Below are positions 36,866-45,097 of a DNA stretch of 64,000 nt, piece by piece (the first letter of the stretch is position 1; each line of letters starts with the position of its first letter). The notes beneath the pieces are model-generated. The model was given only the letters and a program-made list of their open reading frames with translations, was not told where the DNA came from and did no database searches. This stretch comes from Flavobacterium noncentrifugens. GTDB taxonomy: Bacteria > Bacteroidota > Bacteroidia > Flavobacteriales > Flavobacteriaceae. The DNA lies in assembly GCF_900100375.1 (NCBI RefSeq), contig NZ_FNEZ01000004.1, positions 124,001 to 188,000 on the forward strand. The letters run 5' to 3'. The position numbers and the translations under genes are program-made.

Positions 36866-37930
36866 TTAATTGATCCTTGTGACAGAATAAGTAGCCGTAG
36901 CCGGATCAGGATTTACAAAAAAAGTGACTTTATAAGTTCCTGCTTCGTTTATCGTATAAGCATTTGTATTACCTAAGGTCATCGTATTGCCGTTGTTGCC
37001 ATTTGTTGGACCATAATTTACATCCCAGGAATTATTAAGCCTGAATTTCAGCGCGCCCGAAACCAGTGCCGTCGTAATAGTCCACTGTTTTGCGATATGG
37101 TCATAAGCCATATCCGTATCGATGTCCCAGCCGCCAGCCGTTGCAGTTCCAACAATTGCAAATGAATAGGGAACAGCCGTGTAGGTCATGTCGTTCAGGT
37201 CGACCGTAATCTGGTAGGTTCCATAATTTGGCACAGTCAGATTTACATCGCCGCCCTCAAGAAAATTGCCCTCAGCATCTGCGCCAAAAAAATGGTTGAA
37301 GTTTCTTTCCCTGGTGAACTTAAATTCACGCGGTTTTCCAACAGGAAAATTTACCAGGCCCTGAAAAATGTCATTGTCAATTGCTGTAAGTGGGGCAGCG
37401 GTAGCAAAATCCCAGTCGTTGTAAGCGCCCGGCACATAAATTTCACCTGTGACTATTTGCTTTAAGAATGGCGTTACGGTTAAAATCAGTGTTTGTGAAT
37501 AGACAATGTGATCCATGTATGCCTCAATGCGCACTGCAAGTTCGCCGGGTACATCTGTAGGCAATCCCAATTCCAATGCCATGTCGTTTAAGTTTGCCCC
37601 TGTAAAAGATTTGCTGTGTACATCTTCACCAGCTTCAACACGGATGGATTTTGACCAGGCCGTTTCTCCGATAGCACCTGATGGGACATCGATTTGTAAG
37701 GCGTAAGTTACCGGCGCGTGGATTGGATAAACAGGTTCAGTCCACGACAGTGTCAATGCGGTTCTGTTTTTTGTTCCCTGTGTGAGCACCAGCGTCGTTC
37801 CCGGAGCAGCAGCAATAGGAGCAGGGAAATCGACTTGCTGTAATGTGGTTACCGGAGTATCGTCTGTACACGAAGCGGCGAGGAAGAAGAGGCTTCCAAG
37901 CGCCAATATTTGATTGATATATTTTTTCAT
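36866..37930 (-). CDS. SusE-like glycan-binding outer-membrane lipoprotein
   Basis: This 354-residue lipoprotein has the signal LAASC (Cys21) followed by TDDTP. An N-terminal SusE Ig-like domain spans about 35-150 (LTLSWTEPVYPIHAPVTYAL). Two carbohydrate-binding domains follow, at about 160-255 (VPGAYNDWDFATAAPL) and 257-354 (IVGTATAGGWDIDTD, then ALKFRLNNSWDVNYG). The third domain matches the repeat of the T9SS-tailed protein at the end of the operon. It should hold starch at the surface next to SusC/SusD. It starts 12 bases after susD. Confidence 0.88.
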   Translation of the reverse strand: MKKYINQILALGSLFFLAASCTDDTPVTTLQQVDFPAPIAAAPGTTLVLTQGTKNRTALTLSWTEPVYPIHAPVTYALQIDVPSGAIGETAWSKSIRVEAGEDVHSKSFTGANLNDMALELGLPTDVPGELAVRIEAYMDHIVYSQTLILTVTPFLKQIVTGEIYVPGAYNDWDFATAAPLTAIDNDIFQGLVNFPVGKPREFKFTRERNFNHFFGADAEGNFLEGGDVNLTVPNYGTYQITVDLNDMTYTAVPYSFAIVGTATAGGWDIDTDMAYDHIAKQWTITTALVSGALKFRLNNSWDVNYGPTNGNNGNTMTLGNTNAYTINEAGTYKVTFFVNPDPATATYSVTRIN

Positions 37931-37942
37931 GATCTTAAAAAT

Positions 37943-39442
37943 TTAGTAGCCTGTATTTTGCTTCAACCCGTGGTTTGCATCGAGTGCAGAGGTTGGAATT
38001 GGAAATAATTTTCTGTATTCAGGAGAAGCGCCGCGGAATAAATTAGGCAGCAGGAATTTATCAAAACGGATCATATCCTGTCTTCTATGGCCTTCCCAGT
38101 TGAGTTCGAAACCCCGTTCGTCGTAAATATTATCCAGTGTAGGATTTGCCGCCAAAGCGCTGAGCCCGGCACGCTGGCGCACCATATCGATGTAAGGCTT
38201 TGCTGCAGCGGCGTTGCCTAGACGCACATTGCATTCTGCTTTCATCAGCAAAATATCGGCATATCTGTAGATAGGAAAGTCGTTTGAAGCACCGCCACCA
38301 TCCTGTTGTCCGACAGGGAAAAATTTTGTATTCCTAACACCAGCCTGAGGTGGCGCACCGGGATTGTCCAGTGAAGCGACGTCAATTGTATAATTGAAAC
38401 CGCCTTCCTGTGGCCCGTATAAAAATTGTTTTTTGCGTATGTCGGCATTGGCATATTTCTGAAAGAAATCTTTTGGGACAAAAGTTCCGTTCCAACCTTG
38501 ATATGTCCAAAGTTTCTCAGCATGCGGGCCATATAAACTGCGAACAGCATAGACATTTCTTGAAACAATATTTTCAGTCACATAAATCGCAAGTATGGTT
38601 TCATCGTCCGGAAGTACATCTCCAAACAATTCAAAGTACTTGTTACCCATGGGAGCTGAAATATCTGCCCCGCTTGGATGCAATGAAAATCCGCCTTCGG
38701 AAACCTTATCACAGGCTGCGAGGCATTCGGCCCATTTTGGCGTTCCGGTATATACTTCGGCATTTAAATATACTTTAGCCAATAAGGCATAACCGGCATA
38801 TTTATTAAACCTTCCGTAATAATTCCCGCCTTTTGTTGCAGAAAGCGATTCTACATTGTCAGTGAGCTCTTGTATGATAAAGTTAAAAACTTCGGTACGG
38901 CTTGCCTGCGGAATCTGATCGACCGTAATGTTGTTTGCTGTGTAGAACGGCACGCTTCCATAATCGTCAATTAACAAATAATAGAAGAAGGCACGAAGCA
39001 CTTTAGCTTCAGCGATCTTTGATGGATCTGCGTTTGCAAGGGTGAGTTGTTCTACGGCAAGATTCGCACTAAAAACCGATTTGTAGAGCCAGTTCCAGGT
39101 ATTGTTCAAGATTAAATCTGTAGGCAGCCAGTCGTGCTGGTAAATTCGGGCAAAATCGAGCTGCCAGTCGCCGCTGGTCCTGTGCGGAATGACCTGTTCG
39201 TCAGCACTCATGCAGTTCAGATCATACCAGCCTTTATCAGCACCTGCATAGCCTACGCCATCCCAGTTTCCTGCAACCTGTGCATAAACACCTGCCAATG
39301 CCACATCTGCACCTTCGGGCGTGGCATAAAATGCATCCGTGGCATATTTATCATATACGCGTTCCTCTACATTGGTACATCCTGAAAGGAAAAGGAAACT
39401 GATGCTTCCCAAGACCAATAAATTCTTCATTTTCATTTTCAT
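37943..39442 (-). CDS. SusD/RagB-like glycan-binding lipoprotein, PUL 2
   Basis: This 499-residue lipoprotein has the signal LFLSGC (Cys22). It has SusD-family TPR helices (KVLRAFFYYLLIDDYGSVPFY), FPIYRYADILLMKAECNVRL, NIYDERGFELNWEGHRRQDM and the usual ending LFPIPTSALDANHGLKQNTGY cut here to its core. It caps the SusC barrel and binds maltodextrin. Only two bases separate it from the susC stop, so the two are translated together. Confidence 0.95.
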   Translation of the reverse strand: MKMKMKNLLVLGSISFLFLSGCTNVEERVYDKYATDAFYATPEGADVALAGVYAQVAGNWDGVGYAGADKGWYDLNCMSADEQVIPHRTSGDWQLDFARIYQHDWLPTDLILNNTWNWLYKSVFSANLAVEQLTLANADPSKIAEAKVLRAFFYYLLIDDYGSVPFYTANNITVDQIPQASRTEVFNFIIQELTDNVESLSATKGGNYYGRFNKYAGYALLAKVYLNAEVYTGTPKWAECLAACDKVSEGGFSLHPSGADISAPMGNKYFELFGDVLPDDETILAIYVTENIVSRNVYAVRSLYGPHAEKLWTYQGWNGTFVPKDFFQKYANADIRKKQFLYGPQEGGFNYTIDVASLDNPGAPPQAGVRNTKFFPVGQQDGGGASNDFPIYRYADILLMKAECNVRLGNAAAAKPYIDMVRQRAGLSALAANPTLDNIYDERGFELNWEGHRRQDMIRFDKFLLPNLFRGASPEYRKLFPIPTSALDANHGLKQNTGY

Positions 39443-39444
39443 CT

Positions 39445-42400
39445 TTATTTAAATTTTACGTTCAGGCCAATTACAAAACTTCTGGTGCGTGGGTAAATCC
39501 CGTTGTCACCGCCAGTATCTTTCGCACCATTGAGGTTAATTTCGGGATCGATTCCTGAATAATCTGTAATGATCGCGAGGTTGTTTCCTGTTAATGAAAA
39601 CCGGATCGAATCAACATATTTGCTGTCTTTGATGGTATAATTATAACCCACTGTGATGTTTTCAAATCTCAGGAAAGAACCGTCTTCAAGCCATAGATCT
39701 GAACCGTATTTAGAATTGAATAATCCTAATGGAACAGAACTTTCAAGCACATTTGATTTTCCGATATTTTCCTGATAGCTCAAAGTCGACCTCAAGCTGT
39801 TGTAAATTTTATTTCCGCCAGAACCTCTCCAAAGCATTGAAGCATCAAAATTTTTGTATTGGAAAGTTGGGTTGAAAGCATAAGTGTAAGTTGGCAGTGT
39901 AGAGCCTTTCATGATTCGGTCCGGACTTTCAGCACCCTGGTCTATCTTTCCGTCTCCGTTAACATCGAGAACGGTTTCCGAATTCTCATTGTCTTTTCCA
40001 GTGTGGTGAACGATGTTGAAAGTCCCGATTGGCTGGCCTTCGATCAGGTAAGCATTTGGTCCCCAACCGACATAATTCGTATTTAACGGTACACCGTTGA
40101 TGCTTCCGCTTAAATTCAAGACTTTGTTTTTCATGAACGAAACATTTCCTGCAAGTGTTAAGGTTGTGTTTTGGGTTTTGATCACATCAACACCTAAAGA
40201 AACCTCGAGCCCTTTATTTTCAAGGCTTCCAACGTTTGCTTTAATAGAATTATAAGGAAATGGCGGCTGCGGAACAGTGTAATCAAATAAAAGGTTTTCG
40301 GTTTTTGCCGTATACACATCTACAGAACCTCTGACGATGTTGTTAAAAAGCGCAAAATCAAGACCAAGGTTCGTTTGCTTTTTCGTTTCCCAACGCAAAT
40401 CGGCATTGGCATTCTGCACAATGTTGAAGTTTGTTATGGGCTGACCGCCAAAATAAGTCACGCCGGCAGCGCCTACAAGTGAAATCGAGTTTTGCGGGAA
40501 CAATCCCTGCTGATTTCCTGTAACACCATATCCACCGCGCAATTTCAGTCCTGAAACTATTTTCTGGTTTGCCATAAAAGGTTCCTGGTCAATTTGCCAC
40601 GCCAGTGAGGCCGAAGGAAAATAAGCCCATTTGTTATTCGCACCAAATACCGAAGAACCGTCACGTCTAATGCTCGCAGTTAATAAATACCTGCTTAAAA
40701 AAGAGTAGTTTAAACGCCCCAGATACGACACCAAACTCCTGTCGTTTTTGTATGACGAAACATCGCCAGGACGCACATTAGACAAATCACCAAGCTGCAA
40801 AGCGTTATAAGTTGCAATGTCGTTGATAAATCCTCTCGCTTGTGCGTAACTTCCCTGGTACAATTGCGTTTGCCATTCGTAAAGGGCCAAAAGATTTAGG
40901 CTGTGCTTTCCGAAAACGCCTTTATAATTCAGGCTGACATCCATCAAACGCTCATTCTGGCTGTTGTTTCTGATGTTTGCAAACCCTTTTTGTTCGATTG
41001 CATTTGCACTAGTCGATTCAACCGGCAGGTAAAAACCGATTGTTTCGTGGGTTTTCCTCCAGCTTCCAAACCAACCTGCTGTGAGTCCTTTGTAAAGCTC
41101 AAGATCGGCGCGGACACTTCCGAATAAATTGTCAAATTGCTCTTCATCGGTAACGGTTTTCGCAACAGCAAACGGGTTTAAATACTGGAATACTTTATTA
41201 TCTGAAAAATACGTTCCATCGGTATTGTAAACCGGATCGGTTGGGCGCATCAGATAGGCATTTGTAATTAAATTCGATGTAAAAGACGCGCGTCCGATGG
41301 TTTCAACGCTTTTCGTTTTTTCATTTGCGCCGCTATTCAAGTTGAATGTCAGTTTCAGTTTGTCATTCAAAGCAGTTTGAGTCGCTACGATTCGGCCAAC
41401 GTACTTTTTATTTTCAGAATTGATCACAACGCCATCCTGCAAAATCGCACTTACCGAAGCACGGTAGCTAAATTTATCTGTAGCACCTCCAAAGGAAATC
41501 GTGTGCGTTTGCGTCATTCCGTTTTTGGTCATGATGTCATACCAATCGGTGTTTGAACCGTGGTTTGCCTCGGCCGGAACGCCAATCGTCTGTGCTTGTT
41601 GCCACCATTCATTGGCGTCGAGCATTTTTAGTTTTTTCGGAATAAAATCAAATGAAGTGTAAGCGTTGTATTCGATATTTGTTTTTCCGGCTTTGCTCTT
41701 TTTAGTCGTCACCATAATCACGCCCGGAGCACCTCTGGAACCGTAAATAGCTGTAGCAGAAGCATCTTTGAGTACGTCGATTGATTCAATTTCTGTTGGT
41801 GGAATCTGGTTTAACAAATCCATATTTCCCTGAATACCGTCAACAACAACCAGCGGATCATTTCCACCAATCAATGAAGAAATCCCGCGAATCCTGACAT
41901 TCGGAGCAGATCCCGGTTCGCTTCCCGTTTGCGTGATATTCACACCTGCAAGTTTTCCTGAAATCAGTTGCAGTGCATTTACGTGTGCGCCCTGGTTCAT
42001 GTCTTTTGCAGCGATAGAGGAAACCGCTCCGGTAACATCTTTCCTGGTAGAAGTTCCATATCCAACAACCACGACTTCATTCAGGTCATTGGTATCGGGA
42101 AACATCTGAATGGCAAAACTGGACTGGCCGGCTGGAACTTTTTTATCTTTGTAGCCAACGAAGCTGAATACCAAAATGGCATCGCTGTCAACGGTAATCT
42201 CAAAATTTCCATCAAAATCTGAAATCACTCCGGTTTTGGTGCCTTCAACCATAACAGACGCGCCTGGCAGCGGAATTCCGTTTTCATCGGTAATCTTACC
42301 TTTGATGTTTTTTGGCACGCCTTTTTCGATTGTTTTTTTAGCAATCACAAGCCTTTTCAGAATGATTTGCTTGTCGCGTACTTTAAAATCGGTAGGCGTT

Positions 42401-42702
42401 CCTTTGAACAATTTGTCGAGCACGACATCGATCGTTTCATTTTTTACATTGATGGAAACGACACGGGCTAAATCGATATCGTTCATTTTGTAAATAAAAC
42501 GGAAATCTGTCTTTTGTTCGAGCGTCTCAATGACGTTTTCTACAGTCGCATTATTGAGGTCAAGGCTCACTTTTGTTTGCGCATAAGTATTTGCCTTGAC
42601 ATTGAAAATCGCGACCAGAAGGAGTAGTGTGGTTAGTTTCAATTTCAGGTCAATTTTAAACAACGGAAAAGCACATCCGCTGTTCTTAGGTTTTTTTTTC
42701 AT
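39445..42702 (-). CDS. SusC-like TonB-dependent transporter with STN signalling domain, PUL 2
   Basis: This protein has 1085 residues from the ATG at 42702; an upstream start at 42771 adds 23 residues before the signal peptide and is less likely. After the signal (TLLLLVAIFNVKANTYAQ) comes an STN domain at about 45-115 (NATVENVIETLEQKTDFRF). A carboxypeptidase-like domain follows (GKITDENGIPLPGASVMVEG), then the plug with VVVGYGTSTRKDVTGAVSS, and the 22-strand barrel ending SFVIGLNVKFK. The STN domain contacts the FecR anti-sigma factor encoded upstream, so this transporter should also signal its own induction. It imports maltooligosaccharides with SusD. Confidence 0.95.
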   Translation of the reverse strand: MKKKPKNSGCAFPLFKIDLKLKLTTLLLLVAIFNVKANTYAQTKVSLDLNNATVENVIETLEQKTDFRFIYKMNDIDLARVVSINVKNETIDVVLDKLFKGTPTDFKVRDKQIILKRLVIAKKTIEKGVPKNIKGKITDENGIPLPGASVMVEGTKTGVISDFDGNFEITVDSDAILVFSFVGYKDKKVPAGQSSFAIQMFPDTNDLNEVVVVGYGTSTRKDVTGAVSSIAAKDMNQGAHVNALQLISGKLAGVNITQTGSEPGSAPNVRIRGISSLIGGNDPLVVVDGIQGNMDLLNQIPPTEIESIDVLKDASATAIYGSRGAPGVIMVTTKKSKAGKTNIEYNAYTSFDFIPKKLKMLDANEWWQQAQTIGVPAEANHGSNTDWYDIMTKNGMTQTHTISFGGATDKFSYRASVSAILQDGVVINSENKKYVGRIVATQTALNDKLKLTFNLNSGANEKTKSVETIGRASFTSNLITNAYLMRPTDPVYNTDGTYFSDNKVFQYLNPFAVAKTVTDEEQFDNLFGSVRADLELYKGLTAGWFGSWRKTHETIGFYLPVESTSANAIEQKGFANIRNNSQNERLMDVSLNYKGVFGKHSLNLLALYEWQTQLYQGSYAQARGFINDIATYNALQLGDLSNVRPGDVSSYKNDRSLVSYLGRLNYSFLSRYLLTASIRRDGSSVFGANNKWAYFPSASLAWQIDQEPFMANQKIVSGLKLRGGYGVTGNQQGLFPQNSISLVGAAGVTYFGGQPITNFNIVQNANADLRWETKKQTNLGLDFALFNNIVRGSVDVYTAKTENLLFDYTVPQPPFPYNSIKANVGSLENKGLEVSLGVDVIKTQNTTLTLAGNVSFMKNKVLNLSGSINGVPLNTNYVGWGPNAYLIEGQPIGTFNIVHHTGKDNENSETVLDVNGDGKIDQGAESPDRIMKGSTLPTYTYAFNPTFQYKNFDASMLWRGSGGNKIYNSLRSTLSYQENIGKSNVLESSVPLGLFNSKYGSDLWLEDGSFLRFENITVGYNYTIKDSKYVDSIRFSLTGNNLAIITDYSGIDPEINLNGAKDTGGDNGIYPRTRSFVIGLNVKFK

Positions 42703-42831
42703 AAGTTTGTGATTGAGTGTTTTAATCTGCAAGATTGGTTCGCTTATCTGATCGGAATTTGTTCGCAGCATTTTCCGATTTTTTTATGGCCTAAGGTCAG
42801 TTCGTCATATCTGTTCTGTTTTTAGTTTGGA

Positions 42832-44007
42832 TTATTTAATAATGATGTAATTGTCTTTCTGGTAATAGTCAAAGCTATGAATGTCATTGAAATAGCTCAG
42901 GATTTTCGTAAGCGGTTCATCTTCAAAACTGGCATTGAAAACCTCAGTTTCAAATTTGTTGTTCTGGTTCACGATTTTCACGTTGTATTTTCTTTCGAGC
43001 TTTTTACAGATGTTTTTAAACGCCATATTCCTGAATGACAATCCGCCGCGAATCCAGGACGTGTAATAATCGGTCGAAACGGCCTTAGTATCGATGCTTT
43101 TATTTTTTCGGTCGAAACTGCCTTTAAATCCTGGTTTTAGGATGGTGTTTTTAGTTGCATCAAAGATTTCATTCGCACCATACATTCCTACCGAACCTTC
43201 CACAAGCACCACATCTGTCTGATCGTCTTCAGGATAATTCGACACATTGAAATGTGTTCCCAAAACGCGAACATTGAGTTCATCAGCATTGATTACAAAC
43301 GGATGTTTCTTGTCTTTGGCCACATCAAAATAGGCTTCGCCTTCAAGAAAAACCTGCCTGTTCTGGCTGGCAAGGAATTTTACCGGATATTTTAAAGTTG
43401 TTCCGGCGTTAAGGTGAACGATCGTTCCGTCAGACAATTGGAGCTGGAAACGCTTTCCATACGGAATTTTAATGGTGTTATAAACTAAATTTTCTATTGG
43501 AGTTTCATTGTCATAGACGATTTTGTCGCGGTTGTGGTTTCCAATGACATTTCCGTTCTCATCTTTTACTGTTGATGTGGTATTTTCAGAAATCACCTGG
43601 ATTTCGCCGTTTTCAAGTTGCAGCGTAATCTGATTGCTGTTTTTGTCGATGACAGTTTGCTGTTCATTTGTAAAAAACCCTTTCTGGTAAGAGATTCCGA
43701 TGGAAAGCAATACGACAACCGAAGCGGCAATCGCAGCATACCGGCGCCAGTTTGATTTTTTCGGAGCGATTGAAATGATTTCTTTTTCTTCAGATTGATT
43801 CATGATGTTGGCAAAAATGCCTTCTGCAACAAAAGTTTCCATTTTTGGCATTTCGCCAATCAATGATTTGATTTCTTCAACGGTTGGAAAATCAGCAGTC
43901 ATTTTGTTTGTCCTGAAGTAGGAAACAACTTGCTCTATTTCATCAGCAGTGCATTGGTTTAATACAAACTTTTCTAAGAGAATTTTTATGTCGTGGTTCT
44001 GGTTCAT
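42832..44007 (-). CDS. FecR-type anti-sigma factor
   Basis: This 391-residue protein has a cytoplasmic N-terminal sigma-binding part (residues 1-85) and one membrane helix (AAIAASVVVLLSIGIS, about 91-106). A periplasmic FecR domain follows (IPYGKRFQLQLSDGTIVHLN to VVLVEGSVGM). The C-terminal DUF4974/STN-like domain is MAFKNICKKLERKYNVKIV. It holds the ECF sigma factor at the membrane until SusC with bound glycan signals through its STN domain. It lies between the sigma gene and susC on the same strand, 217 bases from the former and 129 from the latter. Confidence 0.93.
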   Translation of the reverse strand: MNQNHDIKILLEKFVLNQCTADEIEQVVSYFRTNKMTADFPTVEEIKSLIGEMPKMETFVAEGIFANIMNQSEEKEIISIAPKKSNWRRYAAIAASVVVLLSIGISYQKGFFTNEQQTVIDKNSNQITLQLENGEIQVISENTTSTVKDENGNVIGNHNRDKIVYDNETPIENLVYNTIKIPYGKRFQLQLSDGTIVHLNAGTTLKYPVKFLASQNRQVFLEGEAYFDVAKDKKHPFVINADELNVRVLGTHFNVSNYPEDDQTDVVLVEGSVGMYGANEIFDATKNTILKPGFKGSFDRKNKSIDTKAVSTDYYTSWIRGGLSFRNMAFKNICKKLERKYNVKIVNQNNKFETEVFNASFEDEPLTKILSYFNDIHSFDYYQKDNYIIIK

Positions 44008-44188
44008 CGCAATCGATTTTGTACTTGTTTCTTAATATACAGCCAGGAAGGCGCAGAGTATTACTCAAACGTTATAGATTTCTTAATTTTAACAGAAAAT
44101 AATTCCAGCACTTCATCTAAAATAATTGTGAAGTATTGATTTTGCTGATATTTTAAATTGAAGTTCAGTGTTAAAATTTTACAAAAAA

Positions 44189-44210
44189 AATCACCCCAAA
44201 AGGTGATTTG
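44189..44210 (-). terminator. Terminator of the sigma-factor gene
   Basis: On the minus strand AAATCACC pairs with GGTGATTT and a run of T follows. It lies 15 bases after the sigma stop, so the sigma gene is a separate transcript from fecR. Confidence 0.8.
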
Positions 44211-44224
44211 TAATTTTAAAGCCG

Positions 44225-44791
44225 TCATTTATAGATTTCATCGTGTGCCTGAAGGAAAATCCGGAGCGATTCAAGCGCTTTGCTCATCTGGCTTTTGACC
44301 GTGTTGACAGAAATTCCGAGTTCTATGCTGATTTCTTCATAGGTCATGCCTTTCTTTCGGGACATTTTGAAGATTTGTTTTCGTTTGGGCGGCAGTTGGT
44401 TGATCGCTTGTTTTTTGATCTTTTTACAATCGTCTTCGCGGATGTGGTAATCGCCTTGATCGTATGATGTCTGGCTTTCATAGAAAATTTCCTGTTTCAG
44501 CAGCACATCGTTAGCGGCTTTGTTCAGCAAATTAAAAGCCTGGTTTCGGGCTATGGTAAATAAATAAGCCCTGAAAGATTTTTCGGAATCCAGGTTTTCG
44601 CGGTGTAGCCAGACTTTTAGAAAAACATCCTGCACATTTTCTTCGGCGAAATCTTTAGATTTTAATAAACTCAGGCTATAACCGTAAATATCCTGGTAAT
44701 ACAGATCAAAAAGCTTGCGAAAAGCCAACTCGCTGTGATTTTTGAGTTCACGCACGAGCAATTGGTCATTCTGCCTATTGCTTTCAAACAT
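44225..44791 (-). CDS. ECF RNA polymerase sigma factor (Bacteroidota RpoE type)
   Basis: This 188-residue sigma-70 family protein has region 2 at about 27-90 (LFDLYYQDIYGYSLSLLKSK, ENVQDVFLKVWLHR, AYLFTIARNQAFNLL) and region 4 at about 130-183 (LPPKRKQIFKMSRKKGMTYE, ISVNTVKSQMSKAL). It has no regions 1 or 3, as expected for ECF factors. It should transcribe the fecR-susCDE-amylase-susB operon when released by FecR. It is monocistronic with its own terminator. A TATATTTG -7-like element lies about 70 bases upstream. Confidence 0.93.
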   Translation of the reverse strand: MFESNRQNDQLLVRELKNHSELAFRKLFDLYYQDIYGYSLSLLKSKDFAEENVQDVFLKVWLHRENLDSEKSFRAYLFTIARNQAFNLLNKAANDVLLKQEIFYESQTSYDQGDYHIREDDCKKIKKQAINQLPPKRKQIFKMSRKKGMTYEEISIELGISVNTVKSQMSKALESLRIFLQAHDEIYK

Positions 44792-45097
44792 CTGTATAAT
44801 TTAATTTTTATTCGATAAAATTACGATAATCATAATTTATTTAATAAAATATGATAAGTTCACAAATATATAAAAAGACGTATAACAAAATTATTTTTTT
44901 TGATTTAAAAGGTATATCCGTTTTTACTATAATATTCATAGTTCGAATATGCTTAATCCATTCTAAGAATGTAAATTTGTTGGTTTTAACAAGTATCTCA
45001 ACATTTGTAAAAGCCGAATTTTACAACAAAAAACGGTTAAAAAGAAACGAAGTACCCATACAAACAACTATTTTTATTAGCCTTAAATTTAAAGATT
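44792..45097. promoter_or_regulatory. AT-rich divergent promoter region (306 bases, no gene)
   Basis: This gap separates the leftward sigma gene from the rightward AsmA-like gene. It is very AT-rich. TATATTTG on the minus strand (44863-44870) fits the -7 consensus for the sigma gene; TAAATTTG on the plus strand (44972-44979) fits it for the AsmA-like gene. Neither has a well-spaced -33 TTTG. No convincing ORF lies inside. Confidence 0.35.

Noticed and set aside
44863..44893. Complete -33/-7 promoter for the ECF sigma gene
   Set aside because: The -7 match is good, but the nearest TTTG is only 15 bases away, so I list it only as part of an AT-rich divergent region.
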